DNA from: Notamacropus eugenii | Taxonomy: Eukaryota; Chordata; Mammalia; Diprotodontia; Macropodidae | Reading direction: 5' to 3' | Assembly: GCF_028372415.1 (NCBI RefSeq) | Contig: NC_092877.1 | Span: 247,623,010-247,687,009 of the forward strand | Length of the DNA: 64,000 bases | Part shown: positions 47,440 to 60,989 of the stretch, piece by piece | How the letters are laid out: every line of letters starts with the position of its first letter | Position numbering within the stretch: the stretch's first letter is position 1 | The notes under the pieces: generated by a model | Seen by the model: the letters and a program-made list of their open reading frames with translations, nothing else | What the model was told of the DNA's origin: nothing | Databases searched by the model: none | Made by a program: the position numbers and the translations under genes

Positions 47440-49050
47440 AATTAACAAGTATTTGTTAAGTGCATCCATTTTTGAGACATTTGACATTACATGAACTACA
47501 TAGGAAAACATAGTAAAATGTCTTGAATTTTAAGAAGTTTAAATTGTTTTGTGTGTGTAGGGGGGGATTTACTTTATATAAAAGTAAATAAAAAGTAATA
47601 TCTTCGTGTACATTTGAGATAAGAACAATAACATCTGGGAAAGGATCTGGGAAAGCATTATGCAAGGAAGTGGCACTTGGTCTAAGAAATGAAGGAAGCT
47701 AGGAATTCCAAAAGAATTGATAATGGGACAATGCAAAGCTTTTCAAATGTGGAGAAAATCCTATTAAAAATCACAAAGGAGAAACAGAGTATTATATGTA
47801 GGAAGTAATTAAAAGACCCCTTTTGACTTGAACATGGAGTGGGTGAATTTTGTAATTTGAAACTAATCAGGAAAGATAGGTTAAGCCACATTATGAAGGA
47901 CTTGACGTTCCAGAGAAAGGAATTTATATTTTACCCTCTTGGAAATAGAGAACTATTGTAGTTTGTTGAGAACAGGAGGGTGATGGTCAAACCCATCATT
48001 AGGATGATTATTTTACCAATTTCTGGAGAATATATAGAATGAGGAAGACTGTAGAAGCAGAGAGACAAATTAGAAGGTTATTGTAAAAGTACAAGTAAGA
48101 GGAGATGAGGATCCAAATTAAGGTATTGATTTGCTCAGTGGAATAGAGAACTTATGAAGGATGTTAGAATAGAGTGCTGAACTTGAAATGAGAAGACTGC
48201 CATTTGCATCCTGCCTCTGGCAATTAATAGCTATGTAACTCTGTGGCTATTCATTTAACCTCGTTTAGCCGCAGTTTCCTTGTCTTAAAATGAGGCAAAT
48301 AATAGAACTTGCTCCCCAGGATTTGTTGTGAAGATCAAATGAGATAAAATATGTAGAGTATATTTGCGAACCCTAAAGTGGTATTAGACAAAAAGCTATG
48401 ATCATCAACATCATTACCACCATCATCACTGCCTTCACCTTAATAATGGGAAGAAAGAATCAAAGCAATCTTGAAAGCTGGAAAACAATTGATAGCAATG
48501 ATGCTGCCCAAATTTGGGAAGTAGGACATGAACGATGATGCCAAAGATGAGAATAATGACAGAGCAATGTCAGAATAAAAACATGAGGGAGGACTCATGG
48601 TCAGGGAGGATAGAGTGATAAAAAGTGTTGAAAGCTGCATAGCCTTAAAGGAAAATTGAAAGTGAGAAAAATATAATGAACTTAACTTAAAAAAGTTCAG
48701 TTTAAATGATTGTTGGTGACTTCTAAGAGAGCAATTTCAGTCATATAGTGAGTTTAGAAACCAGAATGTAAGGCATTGATCATTTTGTAGGAGGTAAGGG
48801 AGTGGAAGTAAAAAAAAATGTGGCCAGATTTTTCTGAGTTTCCCTGTGAAAAGGAAGGCAGGCATAAGATGATAGCTTGAAGTGATGGCAAAGTCAATTA
48901 AATGATTTTTAAGGACAGAAGACAGAGATTGTAAAAAGAAGGGAAAGGGACAGTATATAAAAACAAATGAAGATGTGATAGAGAATATGATGAATGCAAA
49001 CTCTCTAGTAGGTGGTCCTGGGTGTAGTTGAGGTGCCACTTTAATTGTTA
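47440..49050 (-). mobile_element. L2 LINE fragment, interrupted by MIR
   Basis: Antisense L2 landmarks: TTAACAAGTATTTGTTAAGT at the 3-prime end, AAGAAATGAAGGAAGCTAGG, GTTAAGCCACATTATGAAGG, GGAGGGTGATGGTCAAACCC and AGGTTATTGTAAAAGTACAA. After the MIR come GTGTTGAAAGCTGCATAGCC, AAGAGAGCAATTTCAGTCAT and CAGAATGTAAGGCATTGATC. The order agrees with the other two L2 copies; the copy is highly diverged. Confidence 0.68.
48175..48425 (+). mobile_element. MIR/THER1-type SINE inside L2
   Basis: Sense order: AATGAGAAGACTGCC, AATAGCTATGTAACTCTGTG, AGTTTCCTTGTCTTAAAATG, GGATTTGTTGTGAAGATCAA, ATGAGATAAAATATGTAGAG. It has the full MIR layout and L2 lies on both sides. Confidence 0.75.
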
Positions 49051-49589
49051 AGATAAAGATATTATACTAGTGAAGATTGAAGAAAGTTTGTTTAGTTCAT
49101 ATAATTCTATGAGAACGTCATTTGTAAAAAGAAAATTAAATGAAATGTTAGAAGATCAATGTCCATCATTTATGCCAAGAAAAGAGCATCACCAATCGCA
49201 GCATATTGCCTTGACCAGCAAGGGCAATCATCAGATATTCAGAGAAAACTTCAATGAAATGATGCAGTAGGATCATCTGTACTATTAGAGTAATATAATT
49301 TAGAAATGGAAATAAAAACACAGGAAATTCAAGAATCAAACATCAAGGATAAATGTTGTATTTTTTTTCTTTTTACGCTTTAATTAAATTTGTCCTTGTT
49401 CAAAAATATATATTAATCATTACTTGTGGGGATTACAATACACTCTTCTAGCGTCTGAGACATTAACTCACTTTTTGACTTAATTTTATTTTGTAGAAAA
49501 AGAAATACTTTAAATGATGCCTGAAAAGTTACCTTGGAAGGTATAGTAATTTTTCAGTTTAATAATAATAAATCATCTATATACAATAT
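49051..49589. other. Unassigned intergenic sequence
   Basis: Nothing recognisable. Confidence 0.3.
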
Positions 49590-49755
49590 ATCATATATGT
49601 GATATATGTGTGTATATATATGTTTATAGGTATGTGTATACATGTGTGCACATGCTATATAAATATGTATGTGTATGTATAAGTGTGTATTTGTAAGTAT
49701 ATATGTATATATACACATACACATATATGTATAAATATTGGATAAACACAAATAT
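49590..49755 (+). repeat. TA/TG-rich low-complexity tract
   Basis: Imperfect ATATGT, GTATGT and TATATA repeats over about 165 bases. The long minus-strand open frame here (Tyr/Ile/His-rich) is an artefact of the repeat. Confidence 0.85.
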
Positions 49756-49799
49756 ATATATAGTGGTATGTATTATATTTTCATCAGAGATTGCAATAT

Positions 49800-49980
49800 G
49801 TAATATTTGATCTTATTTTCAGAACAATCTTGTGTGTTAGGTAATGCAAATTGTATGTCCAACTTGTGGAAATGAACCTAAGGCTCTGAAAAAGATAAAA
49901 CTTGGTCAAATTCATAAACTTCATAACTTCTGGAGCTAGAATTAAAAATCCAAATCTTAGGTTCCTATTAAGTTTTGTTT
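49800..49980 (-). mobile_element. MIR-type SINE remnant
   Basis: Antisense MIR order in degraded form: AACAATCTTGTGTGTTAGGT, TGGAAATGAACCTAAGGCTC, AAAACTTGGTCAAATTCATA, GGAGCTAGAATTAAAAATCC. Confidence 0.55.
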
Positions 49981-50254
49981 AACAATGCAACTAGTTTCTT
50001 TTACAAATAATTACAATTAGTCATGAAGAAGTGTTCCCTACTGTTTCAAAGAAGCCTGCAATTTCCTGTAGCCATAGTTCAAAAAACTGTGTTTTCCATA
50101 ACAAATTATTTTGGATCTTCGCTGCTAGAAACATACAGCAATAAGATTAAACATAAGCAATGGAGAATTAGTAGACAATGTATACTGAATTCTATAATCA
50201 AGTAGGATTGGGGTTGGAGATGAAGTACCTTTGTTTTGAGTCACTTCTTTGTGT

Positions 50255-50400
50255 TCCTATCCTAAACTTCCTACTTGCTACTTATGTGGACTGAAATAAG
50301 TCATTCAACCTGTGGTTCTCCTCCTCTGCGACATGAAGCAGTCAGACTAAATGATACCTACTATTCCTTAAAGTTCCACAACCTGTGATATTCTCTAAAG
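50255..50400 (+). mobile_element. MIR/SINE remnant
   Basis: ATAAGTCATTCAACCTGTGG, ATGAAGCAGTCAGACTAAAT and CCTTAAAGTTCCACAACCTG follow the second half of a MIR-type SINE. Confidence 0.5.
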
Positions 50401-50476
50401 TAGGTCATTTAGGAATTCTGTTAAACATATTGAAGCATAATTTAGTCTCATTCTGTGACTGAGTTCCTTAGTGACG

Positions 50477-50528
50477 TGTGTGTGTGTGTGTGTGTGTGTG
50501 TTAAAGAGAGAGAGAGAGAGACAGACAG
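50477..50528 (+). repeat. (GT)n(GA)n compound microsatellite
   Basis: About 12 GT units, TAAA, about 8 GA units, then CAGACAG. Confidence 0.95.
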
Positions 50529-50769
50529 TTATCTACATCTCTCTGCTGAAACCTATGTTCCTCTTCTCAGAATGATGATGATTTTAGATGCATATTAAAA
50601 ATACTATGGTGTACAAAGGAAACAAATTATATTTCAACACAGAAGTAAAATTTAAAATCATAACAAGATAACAAGTCCCAGTTTAGAAAAATCTGCTCTA
50701 TAGGATTCTTGATGACAGTTAATAAAAACATTATGAATCTGTTGTCTTGTTTCTTTTTAAAGCTGTAAT
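50529..50769. other. Unassigned intergenic sequence
   Basis: Nothing recognisable. Confidence 0.3.
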
Positions 50770-50960
50770 TAAGATAAAGACAGTATGGAGGAGATTTTTA
50801 AATAGGAAGGTCTTGGTTCAAATTCTATCTCAGACATTTAGAAGCTGTGTAAATAAATGAACGTTTCTTTGTTTCAGTTTCCTCAGTATAAAATGAGGAC
50901 ACTGGACTTGAACTCTCAGAATTCTTCCTGCTCGATATTTATGATTCTGTAAATTTCTGA
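50770..50960 (+). mobile_element. MIR/SINE remnant
   Basis: GGAAGGTCTTGGTTCAAATT, TATCTCAGACATTTAGAAGC, TTTCAGTTTCCTCAGTATAA and GAGGACACTGGACTTGAACT give the sense order of a tRNA-headed CORE-SINE. Confidence 0.6.
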
Positions 50961-52029
50961 CACAATATTCTGCAAATCAAAGTGATTTTCTTTGGCATTC
51001 TCTGAGTCCACTCACCCTGGGAATTAATAATAGAATTTCTAGGCCAAGATAATTTTTATTTATCTGGAAATAAACACTTACAGGTATAAATTGGGCAAGG
51101 AAGCTCCTTGGATAAATGTGCTATGTTGGTTCACGGTCCCCATAATAAAACTGAATCTTTGCCAGTAAACCACACAACCTAGTTTTGCCCAAAGAAGATA
51201 AACTGCTTAACCACAACTACCAACACCACCATGACCATCACCATCATTATCCTTAACCTCCAAAGAATATGCACAAGCATAGACACAGACACATATGTAC
51301 ATATATTCTTAACTACATAAATGTGTATTATGTATATATACATATATATATCCACTTTAAATTTCACATAATGATTTCTGCATTATAACTGTTGCTATTC
51401 TCAAAGAGTATCAATGACAATGTGAGAGGGATATCTTTGCAAAAGTATTCATTCCTCTAATTACATGGGAGAAAAACCTGGTGCCAATAGAATTATATGA
51501 AATACTAGAATTTATATGGAAAGGGACAGAGTAAGGACTCAGACTCAAGCATTCTAGTTCCAAATGTGGTTCAAATATAATTCTTTTTCCTTTACATTAT
51601 ATTGCCTTCAAAAAATAGAGTTTTATTTGTGGACATGGACACTATCTACACTCTATGCTACCACCAATCTTACAACATGAACAAAAACTGAAGCTCCCTC
51701 CCCTAAGTATCAATTTATGTGTTCATACAAAAATACCTGAGTATAGAAAACTATTTTAAGTCTATATCATGAAGCCTAAAGTGAATGAAAATGCAATGAA
51801 ATCCAAATCTATCAAAAAGTACGTATTGATGACATGTATCTTGTAACATGTATCTTTATTTTATTAGCAGAATACGTTCCAATATCTACTTCCCCTTCCT
51901 CTTTAATTAACATGTAAATAATTATGAAAATTCTAGTGATATCATGTTACCACAGGGCTCAACTCTTTATCTACAAAGAAATGGTACTTTTACATAACCA
52001 AGTGTTTACTCCAGAGCACATTTCTTCTT
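50961..52029. other. Unassigned AT-rich sequence
   Basis: No gene seen. The end of a degraded MIR may lie at about 51520-51580 (GAGTAAGGACTCAGACTC). Confidence 0.3.
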
Positions 52030-52145
52030 TTCTTAATTTGACAAGCATGTATTAAGTATATACTCAGTTAAAACAAGTGCTGCCCTTAGCACTTTAAGAA
52101 ATACAAAAGAAGTAGAAAATATATGTGACCTCAAGTAACTAGCAA
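52030..52145 (-). mobile_element. L2 LINE 3-prime tail
   Basis: Antisense tail: GACAAGCATGTATTAAGTAT, GCTGCCCTTAGCACTTTAAG, GTGACCTCAAGTAACTAGC. Confidence 0.55.
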
Positions 52146-52149
52146 AATG

Positions 52150-52376
52150 TGGGATAATAATAGCTAACATATGTATGTATACATATATATGTATATGTGC
52201 ACATCTCTTACTATATGCCAGAGACAGTACTGAGTATTCTATAATTATTATCTCAGTTGATTCATACAACAACCCCAAGATGTAGGTGCTGTTATTATTC
52301 CCATTGTACAGATGAACAAACTGAGGTGAACAGGATAAGTGGTTTACTCAGGGTCACACAGTTATAAGTAGATATA
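52150..52376 (-). mobile_element. MIR/THER1-type SINE
   Basis: Antisense order: ATAATAGCTAACATATGTAT, CTTACTATATGCCAGAGACA, TTATTATCTCAGTTGATTCA, CAACAACCCCAAGATGTAGG, GTACAGATGAACAAACTGAG, AGGGTCACACAGTTATAAG. A long, clear MIR with a small TA expansion at 52172-52198. Confidence 0.82.
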
Positions 52377-54732
52377 TTCATATGAAGCAACTCAAATTCT
52401 CAAATAGTTTGGCCATATCAGTAACTTGGAAGTTCCCTCCAATTATGCGAATTTCATTCCTACCACAGATAGCCATCCTGCTTGACTTTCTGTCCATGTT
52501 GACACATAAATTCATTACAGGAGATCCTCCCAAAGTGTGAGCTCCACTTTCCCTTGGCATTACAATTATGACAGCAGAACACTTTGGCTGTCTACTACCC
52601 ATTCTGTCAACACATATGTAGCCCATCTTCTTTTTCAAATATATATATACATATATTTGCTGCTATCACATTTTTTCGAAGATTCATATTGTTGTATGCT
52701 GAAGCCTGCTCATATCCCTAATGCACCACTGCATTAATTATTCTATTATCCTCATTTTTAAATACATCATTGAATACTATTTCACATGAAGAAGCACTAT
52801 AACATTGCAGGTGAAATATTGGAATTAGAAAGATGAACCACTTTATTTGGGACACTTTAATATTATTAAAGGATCTGTGTAATTTTATGAGTGCAGGCAA
52901 GCCAATTTTTCAAATTCTGCTGAATTATTAACCCTGAACTTGTTCAACTGTGCTATCTTAGATCCACACATGAACATACAATATATGCTAAATATCTGTA
53001 CGTATACATATATATCCATACACACATATATACCCACATACATGCATATGTGTGAGTATGCATATACTGACACACATATTAATAGCCAAGCCCTACAGGT
53101 TACACATCAAACTTCATGCTATAATTTGGTCAACAGAAACAGAAAATTAAGGAAATGAAAGGACAAGGTTAATTTAGCATAATAATAAATAAGGAAACTT
53201 TCTTAAAGGAGTTAAGTCTTGAATTGAATTCTCAGTAAAGAATGGACATGAATTAGTGTGAATGATGAATCAAAACCATATTCTCATTCATTCCATTAAT
53301 ATTCTTTAATGTAAAGTGAATCATAAATAATTAGTTTCTAACGCTGTTAAGGTTTTCTAAGTTACAATTGTACAAAATATTAAAAAGAATCTTTTTCAAG
53401 TGAAGTCTATCTTGTATAAATTATCTGAAAGCAGTTCATTTCCAATGATCTCATAACCTCATTGAGCCAAGATTTATTTATATCATGGCTATGACCAGTT
53501 GAGTTGTCTTTATAAATGTTTATAACTTCCTTGGCCTAATCATTGAAATGTATTTTTCTTTGATAACTACTTCCACATGTAACTGAATATTAGTTTTTTT
53601 TAAAATACATTTGAAATATATATATATATATATATATTCGTATTGCCTATATATTTACTTCATAATAGCTCTTGTTTAAATTATTTCTTTGTAAGTGTTC
53701 AGAAATACTGCATTTAATATTTTATGTTTCGAATCGCATTCTATTGGGTAAATTTTTTTTAAAATTAATTTTGGCTGTACCTGAGTTAATCTGTTAATGG
53801 GTAACTTTTTTGAACTCCTAAAGGGCATTAAAATTTCATTGCTAAACTGTCCAATCAAACCTCTAAACCATTCCTAGACAATTACCTTGCATGAGACAGC
53901 TGGATAGGAAGCAATGAACTATTTTCTCCATTCTTTACTTGGATGGCAAGGTTAATATCAATCATTTTCAAAGCTCATGCAGAATGCTTACCCTTCAGAG
54001 AGTCACTAAAAGAAAAAGCTGCAATATATCCTGTTAATTCAGGTAATAATCGCAGATATGGAAACTAAACTATGGATAAAGTAACCACTGTCAGTCCCAT
54101 ACAACTATCTCTGCTCTTATTTTTCATACACCAGTCTTTCAAACCCACAATGGTCTATTTGGTCAAGTATACATATGGCAAAGAAATCTTTTGAACCTAA
54201 GAAGTAGTGGAAATGTTTTTCATCAGGTAGGATTCACAGAGTGAATTCAATTTATTAGAAATTACCATTATGTTAACCAGTTTATCCACTTATTAAGTAC
54301 TTGCAGTTATTATTTATTATAGCACTCAAAAGTATTTTTATCTGTGTATTACCTACTGTACTTTTTCATGTACATGTAACTAACTTTCACTTAATAACTG
54401 GTAGAATTCAGATCATTAAATATTAAGAAACAAGCATACCCAATAAATAAATAATACATCAACCTTGTTTTGGAAAAAGGAGATATTGTAATCCTGTCTC
54501 ATTGTTGAAAAATCAAAAAACATTTTTATTTCTCCAGGTTTTCAGTGTCTTGGTTAAAGGTTTCCTCAAATCATACTTAAAAACATAAGACTACTTAACT
54601 GGTGGAAGCATAGCAAAGTTGGGCTTATGCTTGACTTACTGTCAAGAGAATGTATATACCAACTTCATGACTATGAGCATATCATTCAAACTCTTATTTT
54701 CAGACAGTCTCTATGACTTTTTTTTCATTCAG
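52377..54732. other. AT-rich unique sequence
   Basis: No gene or clear mobile element. A (TA)10 run lies at about 53616-53636, and ACATACA-type low-complexity patches lie near 52990-53060. Confidence 0.35.
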
Positions 54733-55130
54733 ATTGGTTTCAATTCAACAAACATTTATTAAGTGCCTACTAGAGATGGAAATAAGCATTTATGTAGTAC
54801 CTAAGTGTCAAGAACAACACTAAACTATTTACAAATATTATCTTATTTGATTCTCTTAACATCCATGGGAGGTAAGTGTCATTATTTTTTTCTATTTAAT
54901 AGTTGAAGACACTAAGGAAAACTGAGGTTAAGTAATTAGTCTAGAGTCACATAGTCAATAAGCTTCTGAGATTGGATTTAGATTGTATTCTTGACTCCAG
55001 GCCCAGCCCTCCTTACTTAAATGACTCTAGTACATTCAAAACATTGTGGTAGGTACAAGGGATGCAAAGTTACAATTAATAGGTCCATACCTTCCTGGAG
55101 CTTGTATTGTGCCAAAGAGATGCAAAATAA
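54733..55130 (-). mobile_element. L2 LINE 3-prime tail split by MIR
   Basis: TCAACAAACATTTATTAAGT and GCCTACTAG at 54740-54775 are the first part of the antisense L2 tail. GTGGTAGGTACAAGGGATGC and CCTTCCTGGAGCTTGTATTG at 55048-55110 are the second part. The MIR at 54778-55025 lies between. Confidence 0.72.
54778..55025 (-). mobile_element. MIR-type SINE inserted in an L2 tail
   Basis: Antisense order: AATAAGCATTTATGTAGTAC, TTTACAAATATTATCTTATT, AACATCCATGGGAGGTAAGT, AACTGAGGTTAAGTAATTAG, AGTCACATAGTCAATAAGC, TTGACTCCAGGCCCAGCCCT. Confidence 0.78.
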
Positions 55131-58041
<2,911 letters not shown>

Positions 58042-58939
58042 AGTACAGAAAAAGGCCAACCTCTGGGAAACAAACTGTTTATTTAAAAAAAAATAAAATC
58101 TTTGCTCTTATTAGAATTTTTATTCAATTGGATTTAGTTTCAGAAGAAATCCCTGATCATATGCACCTAACACATAGTGCAGTTAAAAAAAAGGAAACCT
58201 TCAGACACAGCAGTTTTATAGTTACACACACAAGAATAATCATTCTGACAGCTCACAGTAGAAGAGAAGTTGCTTAAATGTAAAGACATACTTTAAAAAT
58301 AGTTCTTTCAACTGTGATTAAAACTACTCAACTCAGAATAAAGGGCTCTGGGAAATTGAATTCACTTTTCTCCTTTTTCTGAAGCTCTTCAAACTTCTTA
58401 AATACCTTCATAGACTTGATAGAAATTTGAAAACCTTTCAAGTAGAAAAAAGTAAATTCAATTAAACTAGAATTCTATAGTGTTAAGATATAGATTATGA
58501 CTGAATATTTCCAATTGATTTTTTTATCAGAAAGACTCACATGATTCCTAAATTCATATTTGCACAATAAGTCGCAGCTTACAGACCACCATGATGAATG
58601 ATGCAATTATTAGGACCAGATTTGTGCTCCTTCGATTTATAATTTTTGATACACAGTGTTTGACTTGATACATTTCAGGATAATCATTTTGGGTACTTCT
58701 TTTGCTCTGTTATATCTCATTCTTACTTCCATATCTTTTCTTTTTCTTTAAGTGCATTAAAGAGGATCTAAGCAACATGCTAGATATTTTTAATTTGTTC
58801 TATCTTTTCATAAGAAGGATCAATGTATCATTTTGTGTATGTATTTATCTTATCTCTTTCATATATATTCACACATATGTATACATATATATCAACCTCC
58901 TATTTGACTCATTACCATATGTCATAATTATACAAAAGA
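58042..58939. other. Unassigned AT-rich sequence
   Basis: Nothing recognisable. Confidence 0.3.
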
Positions 58940-59045
58940 ATATAAAAACATTTATTAAGTGCCTAATCAGTGCCAGACACTGTGCTAAGTTCTGGGGATT
59001 CAAATAAGTAAAATACAGACTATCTCAAGGAGTCTACATTCTAAT
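58940..59045 (-). mobile_element. L2 LINE 3-prime tail
   Basis: ACATTTATTAAGTGCCTAAT, GTGCCAGACACTGTGCTAAG, TTCTGGGGATTCAAATAAGT, TCAAGGAGTCTACATTCTAA. Relatively well preserved. Confidence 0.75.
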
Positions 59046-59139
59046 ATCATCAATGTCCTAAGAGAATTAAGGGATGCCTTCATAATTGCTAATAAGTTAT
59101 TAAAATTTAAAATCTCTTAATTTATCAATTAGCTCTGAG

Positions 59140-59362
59140 TTTGTTGTTAACTCATTTGTTGTTTCCAACCCTTGATGACCTTATAGGTGTTTTGACATTT
59201 CCTTATCTAGTTCATTTTACAGATGAGGAAATTGGGGCATACAGGGTTAAGTAACTTGCCAGTGGTTACACAGATAATAAGTGCCTGAGACCATATTTGA
59301 ATTCAGATCTTCATGACTTCAGTGCCGGTGCTTTACCCACTACACAACCTAGCTACCCTAGC
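59140..59362 (-). mobile_element. tRNA-derived marsupial SINE (WSINE1/MAR1 type)
   Basis: Antisense order TTGTTGTTAACTCATTTGTT, CTTGATGACCTTATAGGTGT, TTCATTTTACAGATGAGGAA, AAGTAACTTGCCAGTGGTTA, CACAGATAATAAGTGCCTGA, and head ACTACACAACCTAGCTACCC at the right end. Confidence 0.83.
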
Positions 59363-59989
59363 TCTGAGACTCCACTTCATTTGGTTAAATGTTATTTATT
59401 GAACACACTGGAGAAACTTCTTTTGTCTTTAGTACTTTATCATCTCAATGTATGTATCAATATCATCAAACCCAATTTTCTTATGTTTAAGTATTAAGGT
59501 CATTGGCTCTACAAATTCACAATATGAGAAGAATCATGGTCATACTTACCATCATAGCTACTCTGTACTTCTCAATTCTAGAAATACTCCAATTCATCTA
59601 TCTCAGGATAGCAGAAAAAAATCTTAAGAATTATCTTTAAATAGTTTCTTTACAAGATATTAGTTAAATGTAGACCCTTAGCCAACATATTCTTTAGTCT
59701 GTTCACTCTGCATTTCATTCAATATCTCTCCAGACATGACACTTAACTCTTCAAACTGCTAGTTAAATACTCAGGCTCTTCCTAATACTATTATGTGATA
59801 ATTGTATGATCCCATTCATTCTTGTAGTTACTATAAGAATACCTACACTTTCTGTGGAAAGGGCTTTTGGATTTAATGTAACACTCACACAATACAAATG
59901 GAAAATGAGTTGTATGTAGAAATTACATAAGAAGCAAAGAATGGAGAGTAAGCTGGAATGCATTCATGAAAAAGCGTTGCTACTGCTGA
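59363..59989. other. Unassigned AT-rich sequence
   Basis: Nothing recognisable. Confidence 0.3.
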
Positions 59990-60480
59990 TGTCAATTTTC
60001 AATTTGTTTTTGAACAGGACCACTGATATCAGAGAATGGTGTTTTGACTTCGTTGTGAATTTGTTTTAAGTGAGGCACAGTTGCATTAAGTTATCAGCCT
60101 CATTGTCTCTTTCTGAATCACTGAAATCCAATTGCAAAAGAAAAGTCAAGTTGACTGAAGAGGACCCAGCATACATTTGATGACCTTGGGTCTGACCTAT
60201 GATGTCTGGCCAAGCTCTAAACACTTTCCAGTGTTTGTTCCATTGGAATAAATTGGTCTCATTTGCCCATTTCACCAGGGAAACTTCATACGCTTGGGGT
60301 AGACAACCCCTTTACTCACTAAATGGTTTAAAGTCTGTCAATTAGCCTCAACCTGTTTTAGCCTGTCTACCTAGATAATTTTACTGAATTCTGACCACTG
60401 CTACAACTTCTTGGAAGCAAGGGTGAGAGTTGGTGGCAGATGAAGACCAAAGTTGGATGAGTAACCCTGAGAAGGGCTCA
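59990..60480 (-). mobile_element. RTE-type 3-prime end fragment
   Basis: Plus-strand view begins TTGTTTTTGAACAGGACCAC, then GTTTTGACTTCGTTGTGAAT, TTAAGTGAGGCACAGTTGCA, GGGAAACTTCATACGCTTGG, GGTAGACAACCCCTTTACTC and TTTTAGCCTGTCTACCTAGA. It is collinear with 36484-36945 but keeps more of the 3-prime terminus (a GAAxAGGACCA-type end). Confidence 0.65.
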
Positions 60481-60975
60481 GCAAACCTTTGTCCCAGAAG
60501 TGCTAGTCCTCCATAAAAGCCTCCATACACCCAGAAACAAATCATATTAACAATAATATTGTACGGGTTTTGTTTATAAGTGGAATTTGTAGGGCAGCAA
60601 TTCAGTCCTCAAAAATTTAAAATGAGCATAAGATAAAGTGTATTGGAGACCTGGATAGTAGGTGAGATTTTGCAACATATAACAAAAAGTGGAGTTTGGA
60701 AGGTTGGAATCATAGACATGTATGAATGCAAAAGACCATGATCTGGCCACATGTTGACAGCAAGGGATAACGTGTAGACAAACAGACTCAACTGGTTTCC
60801 TTCTGATGTCAAGTGAATTTTCTGGAAGATCTGAGAATATAGAGTGGATATTCTGTGATGAATTTATGAGATGATGTGGACAAGGGTAACAGTGAGGCAG
60901 GCAGAGGTAATTTTTGATATACATTGTTATTGGGTTATTAATGAGAACACAAATCCATCTGAAAAATTGATCAAA

Positions 60976-60989
60976 AATTCAGAGAAATT
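60976..60989 (+). repeat. Left target-site duplication of the SPRYD7 retrocopy
   Basis: AATTCAGAGAAATT, matched at 62585-62598 with one mismatch. It is preceded by an A run, as expected for an L1 endonuclease cut (T/AAAA context). Confidence 0.85.
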
